The notes beneath the pieces are model-generated. The model did no database searches, was not told where the DNA came from, and saw only the letters and a list, made by a program, of their open reading frames with translations. A stretch of 64,000 nucleotides of DNA from Carex sylvatica (lineage: Eukaryota > Streptophyta > Magnoliopsida > Poales > Cyperaceae): assembly GCA_964058845.1 (NCBI GenBank), contig CAXKVR010000371.1:1-64000 (forward strand), in the 5' to 3' direction. Position numbers and translations under genes: made by a program. Below, piece after piece: positions 11,588 to 22,439 of the stretch (positions are counted from its first letter, which is position 1; every line of letters begins with the position of its first letter).

Positions 11588-12412
11588 ATCTCTCACTTGA
11601 GCAATATTTCATACTCTTTTAATTATGCATTGTTAACCTTATGTGCACACATTCTTTTTTGTCATCCTTATATATTTTCAAACCAATTTCGTCCATCAAT
11701 TACATTAGCAAAGGACTAAAGCAGATTTCGTCACATTTATTTTAGTCATGACTACCATCAATAATCACGGTACTAACATAACCAAATGACATGAATCATG
11801 ATGTCAATGTGTAGCATAGAAATTACACGCAATTGCGATCTTACGTGCCAATTTCTAACTAAGTCTCCCACTAAAAACTTGAAACTTAATTTCATGAACT
11901 TATTGTAACATGCAAAAATTCAAATAAACAATTCGCAAATCACATACTCAAATGTAAGGTCAAAACAAAATTAGAGACAAAGTGCATCTTAAAATACTTT
12001 TGCAACATCATGTATATAACATAAATAACTTGTTTTCTGTCACAGGTTTCTTATCCAAAATTACAATAAGTAAATAGAACATCGAAATTAAACAACTAAT
12101 GGACTCCCACTAAAACTGAATTTTTCTAACAGAAATTACTCTCATATGAGCAACATGCTCCTCAAACTTATTGGGTGACAATCCTTTAGTAAGTGGAGCC
12201 GCTAACATGGAGTCCGTCCCTATATGTTATATGGATAATTGACCATTCTGCACTCTCTCTTTTACAACCAAGAACTTGATGTCAATGTACTTGGACTTTG
12301 ACGAACTTCTGTTATTGTTTGCGTATAGCACAGCCGAATTATTGTCACAATACAATTTCAGTGGTCTCTCAATAGACTTCACTATACGCAGCCTAGTGAC
12401 AAAATTGCATAA

Positions 12413-15400
12413 CTATATACCATGATTCGATATCTCATAACAAGCTACAAATTCTGCGGCCATTGTAGAAGATGCTATAAGTGACTGTTTAGCACTCTTC
12501 CATGAAATAGCCCCTCCAGCTAACATATAAATGTAGCCGAATGTAGATTTCATGCTATCTTGACATCCTCCAAAATCAGAATTGGTATACCCAATGACCT
12601 TTATCTTGTCCGATCTCTGATACGTGAGCATGTGTTCTTTTGTTCGCTCCAGGTATCTTAAGACCCGTTTGGCTGCTTTCCAATGATCTAGACCAGGATT
12701 TGATAAGTATCGGCTCAACATGCCAGTGATGAACACAATATCCGGACGTGTACACACTTGCGCATACATAATGCTCCCAACAACTGAGGCATATGGATAC
12801 TTTTGTATTACTTCTTTTTTCAAATTATTCTTTGGGCATTAGCTGAGACTGGATTTGTCTCCTTTTGCCATAGGAGTATGTCCTGCTTTACTGTCTTGCA
12901 TGCCATACCTTTTCAGGACCTTTTCGATATAATTCCTTTGGGACAAACCTAACATATATTGGGTTATATTCCTCAGTATTTCAATACCTAGGACAAATGA
13001 TACATCACCAAGATCTTTCATCTCAAAATTCTTCATCAGAAAGTTCTTAGTCTCATGCAACATATTTATATCATTGCTGGCAAACAATATGTCATCCATA
13101 TATAAAATCAGAAATACAAACTTACTCCCACAGAACTTGAGGTATATACACTCATCCACAAGATTTGACTCAAAACCAAATGAGACAATCACATTGTAGA
13201 ATTTATAGTACTATTGACGAGACGCTTGCTTTAGCCCATAGATGGATTTCTTAAGTTTGCACACCATATACTTTGGATCTTCCGACACATAGTTTTCTGG
13301 TTGCATCATATAGATTGTTTTCTCAATGTCACTATTGAGAAAAGCAGTCTTAACATCAATCTGATGGAGCTCTAAATTGAAATGCGCAACTAATGCTAAT
13401 ATAATCCTTAAAGAGTCTTTAAATGAAATTAGAGAGAAAGTATCTTTATAATTAATGCCTTCTTTTTGTGTAAAATTCTTAATGACAAGACGAGTCTTAT
13501 ATTTCTCCACATTACCTTTCGAATCCCTCTTAGTTTTAAATATCCACTTAGAACCAATGGGTCTCGCTCCTTTAGGTAATAAAATAATTTCTCAAATGTC
13601 ATTGTCATTCATAGATTTTATTTCCTCATTCATAGCATCGATCCACTTATGAGAGTTGGAGTCTTGCATGACTTGTTGAAAATTTATGGGGTCATTTTCT
13701 AACACGCCAACATCAAACTCATGTTCTTGAAGGTAAACTACATAATCCGAAGATATTGTAAACCTTTTCTCTCTAGTGGACCTTCTTATTGGCAATTCTG
13801 AATTTTCTTGAGAATTTCCAGCATTGTTATCAACAATCTGGCCAACAACAGTATTATCCAGAATTTCTGAAATTTCTCTATGTACTGTTTGATCTTGTTG
13901 AGTTTGGTCTTCAATAATGATTTCATTTTTGACAATTGCATTTTGAGTTTAAATAGATTCAATATCCACAAAACTTTTAACACCTATGGGAATATTTACA
14001 TACTCTTCGAATTCAAAATATATTATTATATCTCCCTCCACAAACTCAACATCCTTAAAAAAATTTGAATTTCTCGTCTCAAAAATTATAAATTATGTGG
14101 GATTATAAAACTTATAACCCCTTGATAGCTCGGGATACCCAATAAAATAACAACTAACAGTTCTTTCATCCAGTTTCTTTTCATGTGGCCTACAAGCCTT
14201 TGCTTCAGCTGGACATCACCACACACGTAAATGCTTTAAATTAGGCTTTCGCACATTCCAAATTTTGTATAGGGTTTTGTTAGTTGCTTTAGTGGGTACT
14301 CTATTTAGGATATGTGCTGCAGTCTTTAAGGCTTCACCCCATATATTATTTGGTAAAGAAGTACGACTCATCATACTTCTTACCATGTATTTAAGCGTTC
14401 GATTGCGTCTCTCAGAAATACCATTCACTGTCGGTGAACCGGGCAATGTATACTAAGACACAATACCGCATTCATCTATGAAATGTGCAAAATGCCCTTT
14501 ACATTGTTCTCTTGATCCATCATATTTGCCGTAATAGTCACCACCATGGTCAAATCTAATGACCTTAATGCATTTGTCAAGTTGTAACTCAACTTCCGCT
14601 TTGAAATTTTTGAACATGTCAAGGGCTTAAGTATTTTCCTTAGTTAAATATATGAAGCCATATCTTGAGTAGTCATCTATGAAACTAATAAAATACCGGT
14701 GACCATTTCTTGTAGCCGTTGAAAACGGACCACAGATATCGATATGAATTAATTCCAAGACTTCTGAACACCTTTTGGCTTCATATTTTCTAAAATTAGT
14801 TTGTTTTCCTTTTATGCAATTTATACAATCACTAAGATCTGAAAAATCTAAGGGTTGAATAATTTCATTTGACAAAAGTCTTTCAATTATACGTGTAGAA
14901 ATGTGACATAATCTTTTGTGCCATAATGAAGCTGAATTTTCATTTGTTAATTTTCATTTTTTATTATTTATATCAACATGCAAGGCCTCAATATTAGATC
15001 TATTGACATCCTAAGAATATAAATTATCATAAACAGAAAGAAAACCAGAACCAACTTGTTTTGAATCATGAAACAAACCAAAGTTTCAATTTCTAAAAGT
15101 ACAAGTAAATCCATACTTATCCAATACAAAAATGGAAATTAAGTTACGTCTAAAAGACGGTATAACAAATATCTCATATAAATTCAAATAAAATACTGAT
15201 TTTGACAATAATCTATAAGTCCCAATAGCCTCCACCTCAACTTTATTGCCATCGCACACAAAGATGAATCTCTCATCATCACTTGGCTTCCGGCAATTTA
15301 GGCAGCCTTGTAAAGATATACTTATGTGAGTAGTTGCACCTGATTTATCCACCAAGTATATCTTGATACAGAAGATAAATTAACTTCCATACAAACCATA

Positions 15401-15669
15401 ACAAGAGATTTACCTTTCTTAGTACGCCAAGCGTGATAATTCTAGCAATGAATCTTCTTGTGTCCAACCGCACCACAGAAGTAACAAGCATTTTCTAATG
15501 TGGTAACTTTCTTGCCCTTATCCTGTTTCTTGTTGGTGGTCACTGCAGCATCCTTATTATCCTTAGTCTGATCATATCTCTTACGCTTAGCTGAAACCTT
15601 AGATTTGGGAGTAGTAGTAATATGAGCACTTTCTGTCTTAACTTGTTTTAGTCTTTTCTCTTCCTCCAC
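12413..15669 (-). pseudogene. Degenerate Copia gag-pol
   Basis: Reading 5' to 3' on the minus strand: gag zinc knuckle (15,669-15,442, C-YF-C-GAVG-H-KKIH-C), protease (15,355-15,086, near VDKSGATTHI, where the usual D-S-G-A core has an inserted K), integrase zinc-binding and core (14,875-14,627, with HIDICGPF and FIDDYSRY), integrase end (14,446-14,216, GISERRNRT), reverse transcriptase (13,510-13,211 with KTAFLN and 13,192-12,839 with YMDDILFAS), and RNase H (12,823-12,413, with GYTNSDFGG and SSTMAAEF). Domain order (integrase before reverse transcriptase) is diagnostic of Copia. Stops and frameshifts separate all pieces, so no functional polyprotein can be made. Confidence 0.92.
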
Positions 15670-15684
15670 ACAATGAGAGATTAG

Positions 15685-16202
15685 TTCACCCGCACTGAGT
15701 ACCCAATTAATGACTGGACTCTGGACTCTGAAAATTGCCTAAGTACCCAATGCGGGTCAGTCCACCTGCACTGAGTCCCAGTGCATCCGCACTGGGCTCA
15801 GACTTTTCCTTTGTCTGAGTTTTCAGAAAATAGTCTAACTCCTGAGTGCGTCCGCACTGGAATCCAGTGCGTCCGCATTAGGCTCGGACTTTTTCCTGTG
15901 TTGCCCTGAAGTCCACAGAAATTGGCTAAGTACTGAGTGCATCCACACTCAGATCCAGTGCGGATGAGCCACCAGCACTGGGCTCCCAAAAGGCAGTTTT
16001 CTTAATTGCAAATCTCAGAATCAGTCCATCAATGATTTGATCTTGACCCAAATTGTTCTACACACTTATGGACCACATCTTATTGAATACATATATTGTC
16101 TAATGTCTTAATTTGATAACTTTAATTGTGACAACCATATTTGACAATATACAATTTCTAATTATATTACATATATGCTCAACGTTGGATTAAGATTCAA
16201 CA
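15685..16202 (-). repeat. Truncated Copia 5' LTR
   Basis: Matches the right half of the 3' LTR (shared GACTTTTTCCTGTGTTGCCC, CAATGATTTGATCTT and TATATGCTCAACGTTGG) and ends CAACA before target duplication TGAAT. Its inner boundary is joined directly to the gag zinc-knuckle region, so a deletion removed the rest of the LTR, the primer-binding site and early gag. It also carries GAGTGCGTCCGCACT hairpin copies. Confidence 0.85.
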
Positions 16203-16207
16203 TGAAT

Positions 16208-17511
16208 ATCTATAAATTATTATAAATTAATTAAGAACACAGTGAGCAAGGCTGATTTGTTCATAAGATACAATTATATGGTGTACTCTAGAAGTTAATT
16301 TAGATTAGATTAGATTAAGCACAACATGACCAATCTTGTCATCCTCATTAATTGATCGATCTTTTTTTTTTAAAAAAATTCTATATCAAGAACAAAGTGA
16401 CCATTATAGATGACAAGTGACACTGCCATTTTACAATAAAAAAAAAGTTAGAAAATAAGAAAATCTCTTTTCTTTACTATTGGTCTAATTAATTTGAAGA
16501 CGACTGGGTTAGGTGTTCTGTCATTTTCGGTCACTGGAGGGAAAACGATTATATATATAATTCTACCTTACGGATTATGTCATAAGTTCCATTTTATCTC
16601 TCATTGTTGTAAAAATTGCAAGTTGATGTAAACCAGCCTCCTATGGAAAATTTACAAAAGAATCAAAACATAAAGAATCTTTGACTTTAGGTCAAGTGTT
16701 AGGTCACCAAAGCAACTTCCTCTATAAGGTCCGAGCTCATGGTAGGTCCTTTAACAGGTTGTAAAATAAATGCGAACATAAATATATTTATTTCCTTGGC
16801 CATTTTCTTATGATCCAGACCATGCTGGATATTAGGAAAACCTAATACGAACGCAAGCAAATATTTTGGTTCAATTGCTAATGTTCATACAAGTTAGTCC
16901 GCAATAATTGATCAATTTTACCACCTTTCTAAATCATATTAGCTATGTCCATAATCCATGCATTATAAACATCGGAAAATGAGAGGGGAGGGAGGTTCTT
17001 TTTTTTTTTTTGGAAAAAGACTTGGCAAGTGTTATTTTACTAAAATATTAATTACATCCCCAGTTGTATAGAAGGCATCAACATGAAACTCCAAAAAAAA
17101 AAATTTACACACCCCAAACCCTGCCCTACATCTATACATCAGAGAAATAAAAGACATCCTACAACTACTTGATATAACGTCTCCACATCTTACTTTCAAT
17201 CAGAGTTTTGTTATTATAATTTACTATTTCAGTTAGTCCATCCCCCCTCCCCTCCGGATCACTGGGCAGGGAACTAATCTCTTTTAACATGTACAGAAAA
17301 CAGCGCAGAATACTGTGCTACACAATTTATTACTATTCCCAAGACACAGTTAATCCCACCGCCATTTCATTTGGTCATTTTGTTGAGTCTTCACCTAAGT
17401 GTTTGGTTCATATACATGTCTAGAAATTTGAACCAACAGAACACTGAAAATCAATCCACCCCCTCCCCTCCATTGAAAATAATATAGGCTTGAACACCCA
17501 CAATCTAAATA
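16208..17511. promoter_or_regulatory. Shared intergenic region between PP2-1 and NLR1
   Basis: The left part (16,208-16,330) is the displaced distal promoter of PP2 gene 1, by similarity to 44,224-44,320. The right part (about 17,210-17,511) is the NLR1 promoter/5' UTR, conserved upstream of NLR2 (about 47,600-47,784 and 49,064-49,160), with shared AAAACAGCGCAGAATACTGTG and GACACA.TTAATCCCA. TTGAC and GTCAA cores that could be W-boxes lie at about 16,680-16,705. About 215 bp at 16,995-17,205 (starting with a T run) are absent from unit 2 and may be a small insertion. No TATA box is certain. Confidence 0.5.
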
Positions 17512-20500
17512 ATGGTAGGAGTTGAGGTCTTGGTTGGTGGATGGTTTGCATCACCGGTCATCAAAAGTGTGATTGAGAAAGCACAGAAGTATCTTAGTGC
17601 TAATTATGAGTTGCAGAAAGGCACTCAAGGGTTGGTTGATACCTTGACCCGTACACTTTTACTTTGTCAAGCAACAGTCAAGGAGGCTGAAAAAAGAGCA
17701 ATTATCAACAACCCAGCATTTGCAGACTTGCTGAGGAGGCTCAAACTGGCTGTTTACAGTTCCGAAGATGTGTTGGATGGAATGGAAGCCAAATCCATCA
17801 AGGAGAAAGTTCAGGGAAAGAACAAGGTTAGCAAATTTGCTTCGTTTTCTATTTTTGGTATTAAGAATATGTTTTTGCCTGATGATAACAACAAAAGTTT
17901 AAAGAAGGTCGTGGATGAGCTGAACCAACTTTGTACTGATATCCCAAAAATACTTAACTTGCTAAATCTGAACGAAAATTATGAATCACATGCCCATGAT
18001 GTTACTAATCAAAGAGAGACCATTTCGCAACCATTAGAGCAGGTGGGTTTATATGGGAGACAAGATGAATTAAGTCTGATTTTAGAAATTATACTCGGTT
18101 CAGATTCAGAAACTAGTAAAAAACGAGGGCAAAATTATAACAACTTCAATGGCCTTTGTATTATTCCTATAATTGGAATAGGCGGGGTAGGTAAGACAGC
18201 ACTTGCTCAAGCTGTATATAATGAACCTGAAGTACAACATACTTTTGCATCAAAAGCATGGATCTCTGTTTCTTGCAATCTTGATGTTGTACTGTTGATG
18301 CGTAAGATTGTTCAATCTTTGGGAGGATATCTACGTCTAGATGTTATTACATTAGAGGACATTTCTAAAAATCTCTCTTGGATCATTGGAGGAAGGAGAT
18401 TTTTAGTTGTTCTTGATGATATGTTTGAGAAAATTGAATATCATTGGGATGTCATTTATACAACCTTATCTCACGGTGCCCCAGGAAGTGTAGTTCTCAT
18501 AACAACCCAGAATAAGGCATTTGCAAATAGGGTAGCAACATTCAATCACATAGCTTTGAGTGCACTAGAGCCCAGGATATTTTGGAAATTATTTAAATGT
18601 TTTGCATTCCAGAATCTAGTGATGCCCAATGAAAAAAGAAATATCTTAAAACACATTGGGAAGCAAATAGCAGAAAATTTACGAGGTTTGCCCTTGGCGG
18701 CTAAAATAATTGGAAATATATTAAGATCTAATGCAGATGAAGAAAGATGGAGGAGAATTTCGAAAAGTGAATGGTGGGATTTACCGGAGGTCAAAAGCCG
18801 GATCCTTCCCTCCATCGGACTTGGTTATGAGTACCTAGATCCGGGTTTGCGCCAGTGTTTTGCCTACTGTTCTGTATTCCCCAGAAACTCATTGCTGGAG
18901 AAGGATAGATTGGTCCAGATGTGGGTAGCCCAAGACTTCGTTCCCCATGACATCAATGGTATGAGACTTGAGGACGTGGGGAGGCAGTGGTTTGATAAGT
19001 TAGTTGAGAAATCATTTTTTCAGCCCACGGGGGACAATAGAGGCTATGTCATGCCTAACTTGATGCATGATTTGGCAATTATTGTTTCCTCTTATGAATG
19101 TTTCTACCTAAGTGACGAATCAGTAAAAATTCCTCAAGGGGTCCGTCACATAGCAATAGATACAAAAAATCTGGAGATGGTAAAGGAAATCCAAAAATGT
19201 CAACACTTGCGCTCTTTCTTTTACTTTGGGCTGTGCCATATTGATGGAATGTATAGCACTATTAATGAATCTCTGAGGTGCTTAGATAGAATTAGAGTTC
19301 TCGATTTATCTTATTTGCACATGGAAACAAAAGAACCACCACCGGCCATTCAGAATTTGACCCACCTTCGTTTTCTAGATTTATCTTCCACTGGAATTGA
19401 AATATTAGCCCAATCTTCTTTTAATCATTATCACCTTCAAGCTTTGCATATTCGGAAATGTCAATTCCTTGAATTACCAAGGGAAATAAATAAATTGATT
19501 AATTTACGGCATCTGAATGTCGATGATGAAAAGATACCCCTGATTTCTGGTATAGGTCAACTAACCAGCCTCCAAGAACTTGATGAATACGCTATTGGTG
19601 AAAAAGAGGGTCACAGAATAACAGAGTTAAAAAATATGAAAGAAATCACAGGGCATCTGAAAATTATTAACTGTGAGAATGTCAAAAGCAAAGATGAGGC
19701 CATACAAGCAAAATTAGCTGACAAGAAGCATGTTTATGCTGTTGATGTACGTTGGAGCTCTACAAGTAGAAAATCCAATAATATAGACTTGGGTATACTT
19801 GATGGTCTGAAACCACACAACGAACTCAGGGAGCTCAGAATTTTCCACTACATGGGTACATTTTTCCCAGACTGGATGATGCAAATGAGCCATTATGTGA
19901 ATTTACAAAGTATAACTCTTTTTAATTGCACAAGTATAGAAGTCCTACCACCTCTTGGGCAACTTCCTTCTTTGAAAACTATTCACTTTGACTTGTTAAC
20001 TTCTATAAAAAAATTTGATCACAATATCTATGGAAACAAGGAAACCGTTTTTCCAGCTTTAGCGTACTTCCAAATGAACCATACTTCTTTAGAAGAATGG
20101 GCTGAAGCACGAGTTGAAGCATTTTTTCCCCATCTCTCCTGTCTAGAAATCAATGCTAACAAAGCACTGAAAGATGTGCCTCTTTACCGTTTCGGTGCAT
20201 CACTCAAGACCTTGAATTTGTTTGAATGCAACACTATCAATTCTTTAGAAAGATCTCTCCACCATCTCACTTGTCTTACAAACTTGTGTATTTGGGGATC
20301 TAGAGTGAGAATTTCTCTGAGTCTCAATGATCTAAGGCCCCTCGAGGTTCTGAAGCTTCGTGATTGCTCAGAATTGAGCATTCTGGGAGAGCTACAGACA
20401 CTTACCAACCTTAACCGCATAGAAATATTGAATTGTCCAAAACTCTATAGCAGTAGCCAGTATTCTACCATGAGTCGACAAAAAGGGAAGGGTTTACAAG

Positions 20501-21067
20501 TACAGTGGCTAGAAAATTTGCAGTCACTTGCTTACCTCGAAATGGACCAAAGCCTTTTGCATTATGACTACCCACAAATATTGGGAAAGCTTCCTTCCCT
20601 CCGGGTTTTAAATTGCAAAGTGTCTCAATTTATTCAATTTACAAGGTACGAGACATTGTGGCTTGAAGAACTAACCAAATTGCGAGAGCTCTATTTTGCC
20701 AACTGTGAATTTGAGCACCTTCCATCTAGTTTAGCTACACTATCGTCACTAATGATACTTGTGTGTGAATTTTGTAATAATCTCAAATCTCTTCCCCCGA
20801 ATGGCATGCCTCCATTTCTCCGGGAGGTAACTTTGAAGAGTTGCCCTCAAGTGTTGGTCCAAAGGTGCCAACCAGAGGAGGGTGAAGACTGGCCTCTTAT
20901 ATCTCATGTTCCACTCATCCGAATTGATGGAAGGTTAATTCATAGGCCACAAAGTTCAGAAGGAACTTCCAGTAAGATTTCAAAAGTTCCTTTAATTAAT
21001 TTATTTTCATATTATCCCAAAACAATTTGTTCACTTTTTCCTACAATTTTTTTTATTTCCAGGATAA
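17512..21067 (+). CDS. CC-NB-ARC-LRR immune receptor, NLR1
   Basis: Intracellular NLR of RGA/Rx type. The coiled-coil Rx-N domain covers residues 1-130, with the EDVID-like EDVLD at 85-89. NB-ARC follows, with P-loop GIGGVGKT (222-229), kinase-2 VVLDDMF (D302-D303; F where CNLs usually have W), RNBS-B with TTQ (331-333) instead of the usual TTR, GLPLAAK (392-398), RNBS-D-like CFAYCSVFP and MHD (518-520). Leucine-rich repeats run from about 540 to 1130. The first exon is open from ATG 17512. A conserved donor at 20972 and acceptor ending 21062 give a spliced protein of 1154 residues with stop at 21065-21067. Without splicing the frame runs to 21,099 (1195 residues). The first ATG is used because the N-terminus aligns with NLR2. 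Probably functional, as no frameshift is seen. Effector specificity is unknown. Confidence 0.95.
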
Positions 21068-22240
21068 CAACTGTGCTGCACACCATACAAATTATTTAGC
21101 TGATAATTGGAGCTAGCTAGGTATATATCAAATTCATTGCATTTATAGAATGTTCTTTCTTCCATTCATAAACTAAAAGAAAAATTAAATGGAATATTAG
21201 CTTTAAGTTTTACAAATATATCATTTATATTGTTTGCACCTCTGTCAAATAATCATTATCTTTTTTCAATGTAGGAACTTTAGGTGGTAGAAGTACATAA
21301 ACAAAAACATGCATGTATGGAAGATTTCTGATGGGGCAAATTGACAGTACTATAACAGCCCAGCCCAATGCAAAAGGAAATGAAATTCATCTCGCCAAAA
21401 CCCTCCCAACTAAAAAGAGAGAGAGAGAAGAAAAGTAAAATGAAAGTGGAGAAGCCAGGGGCTGCACAACCAAATCCAACCGCTATGGCCAAATTAAGCC
21501 AACCTGGCCCAACAATGTACCTAAATGAGACCTGACTCGATTTGTGCGCTCAAGCATGGTCAGCTCTTGTCTGTAGGTAAGAGGCACCCTTCCTGGTTTG
21601 TTTACCAATATGATATGCAATACATTAATTGGATATATTTGTATTAGAAAAAAGTATGCATTGGAAAAGGAAATCAATGGACATGGAAAGTTAATTGCTG
21701 CACATTTATTTGTTGAAACTAAGTTTCTTATAATGTCAATTAGGATTTCGACAGGTGAATTAGGTTATATGCTTGATCTTAATTGGATGAATTTGTGGTT
21801 ATATTCTATTTATGTATGTAGGTCCTGATCCAATATGTAAGCGAGATGCATAGAAAACACTGTGCGGAAGTTGCAGCCATGTTTGGGGCATAAAATGACC
21901 TACCTCCTTATTGCTAAGAAAGAATAAGAGAAGGCATTTCAGGATGACTCTGTTTTGACGAGTAACTATGAACTGGTTATCATACTTGACTGGGTCAAGT
22001 GACGTTCTTTTACTCAGATTGGACAAAACTTGGCCAATGTCGATACAAAGGTAACTCTTGCCAGGTCATTTCGTTATGGTTTTTCCTGTTATAAGGTTGG
22101 AAGATATTTTTATTATATATGGGCTACTAAATTTTTGCAGAATCTTCAACTCTTAATCCTTATATCCTCATTGATGTCCACAACTCAGCCTTAGAAGCAA
22201 ACCCTGTAAACTCTTCTATATTGTATCATCCATTAGCATA
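20972..22240 (+). other. NLR1 intron-rich 3' UTR
   Basis: A chain of GT-AG introns conserved with NLR2: intron 20,972-21,062; exon 21,063-21,120; intron 21,121-21,274; exon 21,275-21,576; intron 21,577-21,821; exon 21,822-22,050; intron 22,051-22,140; exon from 22,141. Exon edges are more conserved than intron interiors: TTTTTTCAATGTAG at the exon 3 acceptor, CTGTAG/GTAAGAGG at its donor, CGATACAAAG/GTAACTC at exon 4. The NLR stop codon is at the start of the second exon, so this is 3' UTR in the main transcript. Inferred from paralogue comparison; no RNA evidence. Confidence 0.6.
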
Positions 22241-22439
22241 TTTGGAGATAATTTCCTGAATTTCCTTTTACCTATTTTCTTCTCCATTTTCTTATCCATG
22301 TTCATTAATGGTGGACCAAAGTCACGAGAGGGGTAATTATGTAATTTAGGGGACTGGTGGTAGGCAAAGTTTTTGGGATAATAGTGGTACCATTCAATTA
22401 TTGGACTACTTTTATAATAGAATTTAGTACTAATCATTG

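Larger units (their letters stand above)
10533..16207 (-). mobile_element. Copia LTR retrotransposon in PP2-1 promoter
   Basis: Element 10538-16202 on the minus strand, flanked by a perfect 5-bp target duplication TGAAT (10533-10537 and 16203-16207). The left LTR (3' LTR) is 10538-11587, about 1050 bp, TGTTGGGG...CCAACA. The right LTR keeps only its outer part, about 15,685-16,202. The inner LTR part, the primer-binding site and the gag N-terminus are deleted. After its end, 16203 onward resumes the PP2 promoter (TGAATATCTATAAATTA), which is continuous in PP2 gene 2 at 44,219 on. That gives an empty-site control. The element is dead: pol is split into many frames. Confidence 0.93.

Noticed and set aside
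12839..13192. Reverse transcriptase with YMDD considered as an integrated virus
   Set aside because: Domain order integrase before reverse transcriptase, LTRs and TGAAT duplication identify a plant Copia element.
20972..21099. Extra C-terminal residues of NLR1 in the unspliced frame
   Set aside because: Not conserved in NLR2, and a conserved GT-AG intron removes them. Probably intron sequence.
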